Assembly (NCBI GenBank): GCA_049840795.1
Contig: JASGJK010000016.1
Span: 1 to 64,000, forward strand
Direction: 5' to 3'
DNA from: UPXZ01 sp049840795
GTDB taxonomy: Bacteria > Bacteroidota > Bacteroidia > Bacteroidales > Paludibacteraceae
Length of the DNA: 64,000 nucleotides
A program made the position numbers and the translations under genes. The notes under the pieces are model-generated. The model was given only the letters and a program-made list of their open reading frames with translations. It did no database searches and was not told the origin of the DNA. Below are positions 1 through 8,618 of the stretch, in pieces; within the stretch, counting starts at the first letter, position 1; each line of letters opens with the position of its first letter.

Positions 1-179
1 TATTGCTAAGGTTAATAGGGAAGCAGATAGAATGAACAGCACCTGAATTAATTCGTGTTTTTTGGTTTGATGTTGACTGAGAAATAGTTTATACTGTATT
101 GTTTTTACGTCTCGTTTTCCCATATTTCACATTGTTGCATGTTGATTATAAGCAATTTATATATTATAATTTATTAAAA

Positions 180-2329
180 ATGGGAATAAAGAAATTTTCA
201 TAGTAAAGCGTGATGGGAAACGAAAATTGCCTTTCTCCATCGAAAAAATTAAAAATGCCATTGCCAAGGTTTTTTCTGTCGGTCGGAACGTTTGCCACAG
301 AAGACGATTTTGTTACAATACTGTCGCGCGTACATATTGCCAAAGGAATGACGGTGGAAGAGATTCAGAATCAGTGAGAGATAGCTCTAATGGCAGAGAA
401 ATATTTCGCGGTGGCAAAATCGTTTATGCTCTATCGTCAAAAACACGCCGAAAGACACGCGAAATAAGAGACGAATTGAATTTTCTGATGGACTATTGCG
501 ATGCTCAAAATGCAGCTTCGGGTAGTAAATTTGATGCTAATGCCAATGTTGAAAAAGAAAAAACATAGCCACTCTTATCGGCGAATTGCCCAAAAAGAAT
601 TTTATCAACCTGAATCGGAAAATGATTACCGACCGGATAAAAGAGATTTACGGAAAAGAAGTTGCCGATAAGTATATGGGGATGCTTCACGGAACATTTT
701 ATCTATAAAAATGACGAAACCAGCCTGGCAAACTACTGTGCAAGCATTACGATGTATCCATGGCTGCTCCATGGCACCCTAACCGTAGGTGGTAACTCTC
801 ACACCACCTACCAACCTGAAATCGTTTAGCGGTGGGTTTGTAAATATGGTTTTTATCGTTTTCCAGTATGCTGAGCCGCGCGTGTGCCACCCCTGAATTT
901 TTGATGTATATGGATTATTTTATACGCAAAGAATATGGCGACGATTATTTTATTCATACCGGTGAGGTAGTAGATCTCTCAAAACGCAAACGCACATTGA
1001 AAAAAGTAATTTCCGACTATTTTGAACAGATTGTATATTCCATCAATCAACCTACAGGGGCACGAAATTTTCAAGCCGTTTTTTGGAATATCGCTTATTC
1101 TATTATGACAGATATTATTTTGAAAGTCTTTTTGGTGAATTTGTGTTCCCCGATGGTACCAAGCCGATATGGGAATCGCTTAATTAGTTGCAACAGTACT
1201 TTATGAAATGGTTTAATAATGAACGAACCAAAACGGTACTTACATTCCCGGTAGAAACTATGGCACTGCTTACCAAAGATGGCGATGTGATTGATGCCGA
1301 ATACGGCGATTTTACGGCAGAAATGTATGCCGAAGGACATTCATTCTTCACGTACATGAGCGATAATGCCGACTCGCTATCGAGTTGCTGCCGCTTGCGC
1401 AACGAAATACAGGACAATGGATTCAGCTACACCTTGGTAGCCCGGAGGGGTTTCTACCGGATCGAAAAGTGTGCTTACCATTAATCTGAATCGATGCGTA
1501 CAGTTTGCACGGCGAACCGGACGACACCACTTGGCTTTTCTCTGAAACAGTAGTGGATCTGGTTCACAAAGTACAAACGGCGTACAATGAAAACCTGAAA
1601 AATGTTGCAGGAAAAAGGGATGCTTCCGCTGTTTGATGCCGGGTATATAAACATTGGACGTCAATACCTTACCATTGGGGTAAATGGATTAGTGGAGGCA
1701 GCGGAATCGTTTGGAATTGTAATTGATAACAATCCCGAATATGTAACATTTGTACAAGATGTTTTGGGACTTGATAGAACGATACAATAAAAATTATGGC
1801 ACCAAAGAGTTAATGTTTAACTGTGAAATGATTCCGGCGGAAAACGTAGGAGTAAACATTCCAAATGGGATAGGGGAGACGGCTATTTTGTACCTCGAGA
1901 TTGCTACAATAGTTATTTTTACCGTGTCTGAAGACACTTCATTAAATGTCATCGACAGGTTTCGATTACACGGACGCCAATACATCGAGCATCTGACGGG
2001 TGGTCTCGGCACTCCATTTGAATTCGGAGGAGCATCTCACAAAAGTTCAATATCGTCAACTGCTAAGGGTGGCAGCTTTAGAGGGATGCAACTATTTTAC
2101 GTTCAATATCCCCAATACCGTATGTAATGACTGCAGGTGTATTGACAAACGTTACCTGAAACAATGTCCTAAATGCGGTTCGCAACAGGTGGATTATCTC
2201 ACACGCATCATCGGGTACATGAAGCGAGTTAGCAATTTCTCTACTGCCCGACAGGCAGAAGCATCCAAACGCTATTACGAGAATCTGAACTACACCAAAG
2301 AACTTGAAAAGGAAAGCGTAGTATGTTGA
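180..2329 (+). pseudogene. nrdD: Anaerobic (class III) ribonucleoside-triphosphate reductase, multiply frameshifted
   Basis: Successive pieces in all three forward frames match NrdD in order. They are an ATP-cone start (VKRDGKRKLPFSIEKI, from about 206), the central barrel (YPWLLHGTLTVGGNSH near 760; ATPEFLMYMDYF near 888; FPVETMALLTKDGD near 1245), the C-terminal zinc site (CNDCRCIDKRYLKQCPKCGS near 2130) and the glycyl-radical segment RIIGYMK near 2205. The total span fits the roughly 700 residues of the family, so nothing large is missing, but at least six frame changes interrupt it. The enzyme would reduce ribonucleotides to deoxyribonucleotides without oxygen. The last codons overlap nrdG, the usual operon order. 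Either a decayed gene or a stretch of poor assembly. Confidence 0.85.
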
Positions 2330-2793
2330 AATATGCCGACTACGATATTGTGTTTCGCGAAATCCCAGATGAAGTCACGTTGGCTATTAACTTGTCGAAC
2401 TGCCCTCATAAATGTGCCGGCTGTCATAGTCCGCATCTGCGAGAAGACATTGGCGAGCTGTTAAGCCCGACAGCGCTTACGGAATTGCTGAGCAGATATT
2501 CTGCTGCCGTCACGTGTGTGTGTTTTATGGGAGGTGATGCCAATCCCAACGAAGTGTGCCTAATGGCGGATTTTGTACGAAAAACATCAGGTAATAAACT
2601 GAAAACGGCTTGGTATTCAGGATTTAATACATTGAAGAAGAATAAATATAGCCGTAGTTTTGATTATATCAAATTAGGAGAATACATAGAGCAATTGGGT
2701 GCGTTGGATAAGAAAACCACCAACCAGCGACTGTATAAAATAGAAAATGGCTATTTGAAGAATATTACGCAACAACTTCAAAATACCATATAA
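2323..2793 (+). CDS. nrdG: Anaerobic ribonucleotide reductase activating protein (radical SAM)
   Basis: Intact 156-residue protein of normal NrdG length. It has the radical-SAM cluster motif C-x3-C-x2-C (Cys27, Cys31, Cys34, in NCPHKCAGCHSP), which binds the 4Fe-4S cluster and S-adenosylmethionine. A glycine-rich FMGGD segment follows, as in the family. The protein installs the glycyl radical on NrdD. Its ATG overlaps the end of nrdD by 7 bases, implying translational coupling. It is oddly preserved beside a badly interrupted nrdD. A strong hairpin follows the stop codon. Confidence 0.9.
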   Translation: MLKYADYDIVFREIPDEVTLAINLSNCPHKCAGCHSPHLREDIGELLSPTALTELLSRYSAAVTCVCFMGGDANPNEVCLMADFVRKTSGNKLKTAWYSGFNTLKKNKYSRSFDYIKLGEYIEQLGALDKKTTNQRLYKIENGYLKNITQQLQNTI

Positions 2794-2796
2794 TAT

Positions 2797-2839
2797 TTTT
2801 TATTCTCGGGGTAACTTGGAGTCACCCCGAGAATAAAAA
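2797..2839. terminator. Bidirectional terminator between nrdG and the recombinase gene
   Basis: A 13-bp perfect stem (TTATTCTCGGGGT at 2800-2812 with its complement at 2824-2836), extended by flanking T and A runs to about 16 pairs, lies between two convergent genes. The first 22 bases (2800-2821) recur exactly at 6495-6516, and a similar hairpin is at 19107-19139. Confidence 0.75.
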
Positions 2840-2843
2840 TAGA

Positions 2844-3771
2844 TTATCTTAATGCTCTAAACATCTGATCAATAGCTTTCTTTTTTTGTTCCATATTCGG
2901 ATGAACGTATAAATTCAGGGTTGTACTGATATTTGAATGACCTAATAACACACTTACTGTTTTATAATCGCATTTGCTTTCGATGCAACGTGTGGCAAAA
3001 CTATGGCGAAGACCGTGAAATTTTAAGTCAGGAATTGCAAGGTCTTTCAATAGTTTTTTATAATAGTTACGGTATGTACGGGGTTCTGTGGGTTTTTCCT
3101 CATTTGTTAGCACAAAAAATGAGTTGTTTACTATCTTTTTAATTGGTTTTAGCATTTTTACTAAATCCCTACTCATAGGAATATCACGAATGGAGTTTTT
3201 GGTTTTAGGTGTATCTATTAAAAGTTCGGTATAACGATTACCATTATCCAAAATATAGATACGCTGTATCGTTTTACGAACGTAAATAATGCCGGAATCG
3301 GTATCAATATCTTCCCAGGCAAGTGCACAGATTTCCCCAATACGCATTCCTGTGCTTAAACAAATATAAACCCCCAAATTACGGAATGTAAAATGCGTTT
3401 GCACATAATTCATAATTTTCTTTTGATTTGTTTTGGTTAAGACATCTATTTCTTGTCTTATCCTAACGGTAGGAAACTGTATATCAAAAGGTTTATATTC
3501 AATTAATTTATTCTTAGCTCCAAATTTAAGAATCATTTTCAGTACAATTAGAATATCCTTGATTGTTTTGTGGCTCAATCCTTCGTTTAATTTTCGGAAA
3601 ACAAATTTTTTGAACTTCTTCCTCTTCAACAATAGATTCGTTACCAAATGTAGGCAATAAATGATTTTCAATCAATAACATATACGCCGATAGGGTTGAT
3701 TTTTTCACATAATTCTTTTTATCTGCTTCCCACAGACGGACAATTTCTTTCATTCTTTCTTGATGTTCCAT
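2844..3771 (-). pseudogene. Tyrosine recombinase/integrase, one frameshift
   Basis: Two overlapping reading frames together give one phage-type integrase of about 305 residues. The N-terminal SAM-like DNA-binding part (MEHQERMKEIVRLWEADKKN onward, reading down from 3771) changes frame near 3610 and continues to the stop at 2844. The catalytic domain looks complete: GMRIGEICAL (Arg), HGLRHSFATRC (His-x-x-Arg), LLGHSNISTTLNLY (His and nucleophile Tyr). Such recombinases in Bacteroidota often sit beside hsdS genes and shuffle their target-recognition halves; here an hsdS half-gene starts just upstream, on the other strand. Whether the shift is real or an assembly error cannot be told here. Confidence 0.8.
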
Positions 3772-3796
3772 AATGATTTTAATTAATGTTTGATAA

Positions 3797-4375
3797 TCTG
3801 TAAAAGATAGAAAAAATGTTTGGTTTCTTCAAGAGTATAGATTTAAAGATGAAAACGGGGAGGAATTTGCAGAATGGGAAGCGAAGAAATTAGGAAAGGT
3901 TTGCGAAAAACAATCATCGAGTATTTCTGCAAATAAAATTGAAGAGAATTATGGCATCTATCCTATTTATGGTGCAGCAGGTATTTTGAAAAAAGTCGAT
4001 TTCTATGAAGAAGAAAATGATTACATAAGCATTGTAAAAGATGGAGCTGGAGTGGGAAGGATATTGTATTGTAATGGTAAATCTTCTGTATTAGGCACAT
4101 TGGATATTATTAAACCAAAAATTGAGTTGAATACATATTTCCTTTCTTGCTTATTGAGAAATATTGATTTTACAAAATATGTAACAGGAAGTACAATACC
4201 ATATATTTATTTTAAGGATTACAAAAATGAGAAGTGTAGTATACCTTCCTTTCCTGAACAAACCCGTATTGCCAATTTTCTATCTTTCATAGACAAAAAG
4301 ATTGAAACAGAAAAGAAGATATTGGAACAATACAAAAACCAGAAAGCGTATTTACTTCAAAATATGTTTATATAA
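3797..4375 (+). pseudogene. Silent 3' half of a type I restriction specificity gene (hsdS)
   Basis: The open frame begins directly after stop codons at 3791-3796 and has no plausible start codon before the HsdS-like sequence. The encoded segment opens with the hinge pattern RFKDENGEEFAEWEAKKLGK, then a target-recognition domain (GIYPIYGAAGILKKVD) and the conserved coiled coil (PEQTRIANFLSFIDKKIETE, then KNQKAYLLQNMFI). This is the second half of an HsdS subunit. No hsdM or hsdR is in the window. With the adjacent tyrosine recombinase it resembles the silent donor cassettes of hsdS shufflons, which exchange with an expressed hsdS elsewhere (inference). Confidence 0.75.
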
Positions 4376-4419
4376 ATGTTCTTAATTCGAGAAAATTTAC
4401 TGTGAATTTGTGCTATTTT

Positions 4420-4451
4420 ATTGCATTTTTCACGCAAAGTTTGTATCTTTG
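4420..4451 (+). promoter_or_regulatory. Bacteroides-type promoter for the fic gene
   Basis: A -7 element TATCTTTG at 4444-4451 matches TAnnTTTG. It lies 20 bases after TTG (4421-4423), the typical -33 element, and 17 bases before the ATG at 4469. Confidence 0.6.
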
Positions 4452-4468
4452 GATAAAAAAAGTAAGCG

Positions 4469-5353
4469 ATGATAAATGAAATAACGAAAAATAAAATAAT
4501 GGAGTTGCAGAAACAGTATGCGGCGCTTTCCGAAGGAAACGGACATGTTTTGATGAAAATTGCCATTGCTGAAATACCTGAAATGGTTTATAACTCCAAT
4601 GCCATAGAAAACTCAACGCTTACGCTTGAAGATACCGAAAAAATACTTATAGGAGATGAATTACAGCGCAAAGTAAATGTTAGAGAGGTATTTGAAGCAA
4701 AAAATCTGGCTAACATAACGGAGATTTTATTAGAGAAAAATAATTGTAACTTAACGATAAAACAGATTTTAGCTCTGCACAAAATATTACTGACTAACAT
4801 TGACAACGGAATTGCAGGACGTTTCAGAAGCGGAAAAGAGTGGGTACGAGTTGGTAATCATTTAGGTGCAAACCCATTATTTGTAAGCAGTTTGATGCAG
4901 GAACTCGTAGATAATTATAATAAGGACAACGAGCGTTATTTTTTGGATAAAATAGCTTATTTTCATGCGGAATTTGAAACAATACACCCTTTTTGCGATG
5001 GCAATGGAAGAATGGGAAGATTGCTTATCAACTTACAATTAATGGCGTTAGACTTACCACCCATCATTATCCATAACAAAAGTAAGCACAAGGAATATTA
5101 TCCACTTTTCGATAAATATCCCGTTAACTTTAAGTTTGACGGATTTACCGAATTGTTTGCTATTCTTTTACAAGAAGCTTTACATAAAAGGATTGCGTTA
5201 CTTGCCGCTAAACGAATTATTCCGCTTTCTGTTTGGGCACAAAGAAACGGCGTGAAACCGAACATTGCTGCCAACAAAGCAAAACGGCAAACTATTCCTG
5301 CTTTTCGCCTGCGTGAAAAATGGATGATTGACGAAAATTATTTGGTTAGATAA
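4469..5353 (+). CDS. Fic domain protein (probable AMP transferase) with N-terminal inhibitory motif
   Basis: 294 residues. The catalytic Fic motif HPFCDGNGRMGR is at about 173-184 with all key residues (His, Asp, Gly-Asn-Gly-Arg, Arg). A self-inhibition motif S-x3-E-N (SNAIEN, residues 43-48) precedes it, as in class II Fic proteins, where its Glu blocks productive ATP binding. The last 50 residues (AKRIIPLSVWAQRNGVKPNI onward) look like a small helix-turn-helix. Fic enzymes usually transfer AMP from ATP to Ser, Thr or Tyr of a target protein; the target is unknown. The gene stands alone with its own promoter. The IS element to the right inserted so that its target duplication begins on the last base of the stop codon, leaving the product unchanged. 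Confidence 0.88.
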   Translation: MINEITKNKIMELQKQYAALSEGNGHVLMKIAIAEIPEMVYNSNAIENSTLTLEDTEKILIGDELQRKVNVREVFEAKNLANITEILLEKNNCNLTIKQILALHKILLTNIDNGIAGRFRSGKEWVRVGNHLGANPLFVSSLMQELVDNYNKDNERYFLDKIAYFHAEFETIHPFCDGNGRMGRLLINLQLMALDLPPIIIHNKSKHKEYYPLFDKYPVNFKFDGFTELFAILLQEALHKRIALLAAKRIIPLSVWAQRNGVKPNIAANKAKRQTIPAFRLREKWMIDENYLVR

Positions 5354-5360
5354 ACATATT

Positions 5361-6355
5361 TTGGTATAGGCGTTTAGTTCGCTGTAATTTTGGATAAATC
5401 TGCTACTTTTGTAGCGTGGATATTAGGAAACAATATATAGGAGTGAATTCAATAGAGTTCAATAAATATTTTCAGACACAGGAGGATTGCTATCGCTATG
5501 TTTCAGAAATAAAATGGTCAGCCGAGCATCCTTACCAATGTAAGAAGTGTGGTCATTTGAAATTTGGCAAAGGCAAAAAGCCCTATTCACATCGTTGCGC
5601 CAAATGCAATTACGATGAAAGCCCCACTTCTGGAACTATGTTTGACAAGTTGAAATTTTCATTGCTTATCGCATTTCATATCTGTTTTAAAATTAGCACC
5701 AAGAAGAAAGGAATGTCTTCATTGGAATTGTCAGAGGAATTTGGATTGCGCCAGAAAACAGTATGGGAATTTAAGTGGAAAATCCAACAAGCAATGACAA
5801 GTAGCCGTAAAAGCCGATTGGAGGGCAAAGTTCAGGTTGATGAGTTTCTCATAGGAGAATACGAAGAAGGTAAAGTTGGTCGTAGTGGCGACAGTAAAAA
5901 GAAGTTAGTAATTGTTGGGCTTGAAATTTTGGAAGATAAAAAAGGTGTTGGTCGAGCTTATGCACAAGTAATTGAGCATGCTTCGAGCAAAGAATTTAGA
6001 CCATTTTTTCAAACATATATCAGCAACGATGCAAATGTTATTACTGATGTTTGGAAAGGTTATTTACCATTGAAAAAAGACTATCCAAACTTAGAACAAA
6101 TACCTTCGGAGAAAGGGAAAGGCATGCAGCAGTTGCATATTCACATAATGAACATTCAGGGATGGCTACGAGGAATACACCACCATTGTTCAAAAGAACG
6201 GATGCAAGGTTATCTCGATGAATATCATTTTCGTTATAATAGACGGACAATGATGGGGTCAATCTTCGATTTACTCATAAAAAGGATGGTTCTAAGCGAA
6301 CCTAAGAGATTGATTAAAAATAAAATAACAACAGCGAACTAAGCGCCTATACCAA
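5361..6355 (+). mobile_element. Complete IS1595-family (ISXO2-like) insertion sequence
   Basis: The 995-bp element has 25-bp terminal inverted repeats (5361-5385 and 6331-6355, one mismatch, ends TTGGTATAGGCG) flanked by the 8-bp direct duplication AACATATT (5353-5360 and 6356-6363). An 8-bp duplication is typical of IS1595. It encodes one transposase whose stop codon lies inside the right repeat. All parts are intact, so it may be active or recently inserted. Confidence 0.93.
5416..6342 (+). CDS. IS1595-family transposase
   Basis: 308 residues from a GTG start. The N-terminal zinc ribbon has two CxxC pairs (CKKCGH and CAKCNY), followed by the ISXO2-like DDE domain. Visible landmarks are VQVDEFLIGEYE (first Asp), VITDVWKGY (second Asp), the IMNIQGWLRGIHHH stretch and YLDEYHFRYNRR (third acidic residue). 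It catalyses cut-and-paste movement of the surrounding element. A TAcTTTTG box at 5405-5412, just inside the left end, may serve as its promoter. The frame is uninterrupted. Confidence 0.93.
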   Translation: MDIRKQYIGVNSIEFNKYFQTQEDCYRYVSEIKWSAEHPYQCKKCGHLKFGKGKKPYSHRCAKCNYDESPTSGTMFDKLKFSLLIAFHICFKISTKKKGMSSLELSEEFGLRQKTVWEFKWKIQQAMTSSRKSRLEGKVQVDEFLIGEYEEGKVGRSGDSKKKLVIVGLEILEDKKGVGRAYAQVIEHASSKEFRPFFQTYISNDANVITDVWKGYLPLKKDYPNLEQIPSEKGKGMQQLHIHIMNIQGWLRGIHHHCSKERMQGYLDEYHFRYNRRTMMGSIFDLLIKRMVLSEPKRLIKNKITTAN

Positions 6356-6494
6356 AACATATTTTGAAGGAGAAAAGATTTTTGTTGTTTATATGATAGA
6401 AGAAGAGTTCTCTCAATTTTTAATTTATTTGATAAATTCGATAATAATGTAGCTATTTTTCTTTGGTTCTCAATGTCTGGAATACAAAATTTTC

Positions 6495-6516
6495 TTATTC
6501 TCGGGGTAACTTGGAG
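6495..6516 (+). repeat. 22-bp direct repeat of 2800-2821 (candidate attachment-site copy)
   Basis: Exact 22-base match to 2800-2821, with different bases on both sides of each copy. The two copies bracket the recombinase gene, hsdS half-gene, fic and the IS element, and the recombinase lies just inside the first copy. That layout would suit attL and attR of a 3.7-kb integrated unit. A similar but not identical hairpin at 19107-19139 means it could instead be a dispersed terminator-like repeat. Confidence 0.5.
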
Positions 6517-6533
6517 GAGTAGAGGTGTTTCTC

Positions 6534-6616
6534 TTATTCATTTGATAAATGTATTTGAAAGAAGAACTGACAGGTTTAAAAAAACGATTAAACCAAAAAA
6601 ACCTGTAGGTATGAGC
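6534..6616 (+). repeat. Left imperfect direct repeat flanking the DUF488/dual-OB pair
   Basis: Shares TTATTCAT-x-TGATAA, GAAGA-x-CT-x-ACAGGTTT and the closing CCTGT-x-AGGTATGAGC with 8544-8612, in the same orientation. The AACAGG/CCTGTT arms can pair, so each copy can also act as a hairpin. Confidence 0.6.
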
Positions 6617-6743
6617 ATTTAATTAAGCACCGTAGGTGCGATACCTTTGTAATAATACACTAACTAACAAATGTTGAGCTCCGTAGGGGTGAAATCTCCG
6701 TTTCCACTCCCGAAAGGTTGATGCGGAAGCAATGGCAATACAA

Positions 6744-7586
6744 CTAAAACATTGAAAGTTGCAAAGTGTCTTTTTCTTTTGTCTTAGGAGGATAAAATAC
6801 ACCGATAATAATAAAAGGATTTGGGGCTACATTATGAAATTTGAGTGTGGTGCCCATAAAAAAGTATAAATCACATTTAGAGGTCATATAATCAAAATAC
6901 TTCTCCTTAACTTTTTGACAGGTTTCTTTTTCGTTACCATTAGCCCGTTTTAAACAATTTAAATATAACACTCCAAGTTCCCAGTCTTCAATCATTATTG
7001 TCCGTTTCACATCGTCCTCCGTAGTAAATACATAAGAAAATTTATATGGAATCTTCTCAACTACTTTAAACATTTCTTCAGTATCCTTTTCATCAAATAG
7101 ACAGCCCTGCATCTGATTTCCCTTTATGGAATTTAATTTGTTTTTTGGCCATTCACGTTCAACTTCTTCCCAGATAAAATCAATAATTTTTTTGGGTTTT
7201 ACCACTGCCAACGAAGTTCTTAAATGGGGATTCTTTGCTTCGTCAATTAATTCGGATAAATTTGTATGTACTTTTTTGAAAGAAAAATGTTTACGTTCTT
7301 TCCAATTTTGAGAAGTACCAACCTCACCAATAGTTTTAATTTCTCCATCAATACTGTAAGGACGATAGCTTTCTGGTCGAAAGTCTGAATCATTATTAAC
7401 TAAATTCATTTCAATCCACTCCCATTTATGATAACGCTTGGAATAATCAAGTTTTCTGAAGGGTACGGGGTAAATTCTGATCCAAGAACCATCTTCTCTA
7501 AAACCGGCTGTACAAACTAACTCATCGTATTTCTCAGATAACGACGGATACGTTTTAACCGATATAAGAACTTTGGTTAATGGCAT
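6744..7586 (-). CDS. Dual OB domain-containing protein
   Basis: 280 intact residues. The opening (KVLISVKTYPSLSEKYDELV, then CTAGFREDGSWIRIYPVPFR) is characteristic of the family named dual OB domain-containing protein, whose biochemical role is not established. The C-terminal half has FSYVFTTEDD and LYFFMGTTLKFHN, consistent with a second OB-like fold. No signal peptide or membrane segment is seen, so it is cytoplasmic. Its ATG (7584-7586) directly abuts the stop codon of the DUF488 gene, so the two are almost certainly co-transcribed and may act together, possibly on nucleic acid. The island setting suggests, but does not show, a defence role. Confidence 0.7.
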   Translation of the reverse strand: MPLTKVLISVKTYPSLSEKYDELVCTAGFREDGSWIRIYPVPFRKLDYSKRYHKWEWIEMNLVNNDSDFRPESYRPYSIDGEIKTIGEVGTSQNWKERKHFSFKKVHTNLSELIDEAKNPHLRTSLAVVKPKKIIDFIWEEVEREWPKNKLNSIKGNQMQGCLFDEKDTEEMFKVVEKIPYKFSYVFTTEDDVKRTIMIEDWELGVLYLNCLKRANGNEKETCQKVKEKYFDYMTSKCDLYFFMGTTLKFHNVAPNPFIIIGVFYPPKTKEKDTLQLSMF

Positions 7587-8484
7587 CTATAGAAGTTTAA
7601 ATGTGTAATTTATATCCGGTAGCTGCATTAAAGCATTTGCAACGCAGGTACGATGGCACTGCTTAGGATCTTTTTCAAAACAAGTTACGGCTACACGTTT
7701 TTCAGTATCTATTAGTTTTTGAACTCTATACAAAGTTTCTTTATTGTTTTTTTAAAGTCGTTTTTTCATAATTATCGAATAAAACATCATAATCTTTCTG
7801 TGATTTTAATTCTTGACGCTTTTCCGATTCTATACCTAATTCCGGAATATGGATATATTGAATGCCTACACCGTCGCAAGCCGTTTTTAATTGTGCCTTT
7901 GAAAAACCGTATTTTTGGCTATACGCATTTTTACGAACATCGCACAATACATGCACGTCATTGATTATTAACTTATTAATATAGGTTTCAAGAGTAATGC
8001 CCTCGTATCCAATACTAAACAACTGCGGCTCTGAGTATTTCCGGATTTGTTTTTTTAGAGAAGCAAGTTCTTCCCTTGTAAGTAATACGTCAGCAATAGT
8101 ACTTTTAATGGCATAATATGGGTACTTTTGATAGGTGTATCTAATCAACTCATCTTGAGTGTAATCTCCAAAAGTTGCTTTTATTTCTTGTAGTATTTGT
8201 TGATCAAACATATCTAACATTGAAAAATAATCTTTTTTTTCTGTTAGTATATATCTTCGGTATGGTTCATAGTTTATTGTTAGATAACCGTATTTTTGCA
8301 TTGTTGATAAATCCTGATTTGCCTGATACGAAAAACAACCATAATAATAAGGGATAAAATCAAACGATTTGTTGCTTTGTTTACGGGTAAACAAAAACAA
8401 ATATTTCTGCATTCTTTTTGCTGTCAATTCACCTCCAAATGCTTCTAAAAGGGCTAATAGTATTTTTCTACGATAGTATAACAT
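7587..8484 (-). pseudogene. DUF488 family protein with N-terminal extension, one homopolymer frameshift
   Basis: From the ATG at 8484 the frame runs through an N-terminal domain of about 150 residues (MLYYRRKILLALLEAFGGEL onward), then the DUF488 domain (FSIGYEGITLETYINKL, LCDVRKNAYSQKYGFSK, YIHIPELGI). It is cut short at 7741 by a run of seven T. Removing one base restores the conserved ending RVAVTCFEKDPKQCHR, with a stop at 7587-7589. DUF488 proteins have a conserved Cys/His signature but no agreed function; the N-terminal part may be a helix-turn-helix or SocA-like region (weak). The shift lies in a homopolymer, so an assembly error is likely and the gene may be functional. Confidence 0.75.
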
Positions 8485-8543
8485 ATTGCAAAAATACAAA
8501 AAAAACGGAATGTATGATTCTGCTTTCTAAAAACATATTCTTT

Positions 8544-8612
8544 TTATTCATCTGATAAGTTGGAGTTTAAAGGAAGACCTAACAGGTTTCCGAAAGCCTG
8601 TTAGGTATGAGC
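8544..8612 (+). repeat. Right imperfect direct repeat flanking the DUF488/dual-OB pair
   Basis: Second copy of the repeat at 6534-6616. It contains a 10-bp perfect hairpin (8577-8586 with 8597-8606, ACCTAACAGG) just beyond the stop of the invertase gene, so it probably also serves as that gene's terminator. Confidence 0.6.
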
Positions 8613-8618
8613 TAATTT

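Larger units (their letters stand above)
6364..6743. other. Intergenic stretch built of repeat fragments
   Basis: No gene is visible. It holds a 22-bp exact copy (6495-6516) of the left arm of the terminator at 2800-2821 and a repeat at 6534-6616 that reappears at 8544-8612. It also holds a piece resembling the dispersed intergenic repeat seen at 19.2, 24.4, 31.1 and 50.7 kb (AGCACCGTAGGTGCGATACC, starting near 6625). Confidence 0.6.

Noticed and set aside
7741..7756. Programmed ribosomal frameshift in the DUF488 gene
   Set aside because: The run is a simple homopolymer with no downstream stem seen, and the family normally needs the C-terminal Cys/His motif; a sequencing error is simpler.
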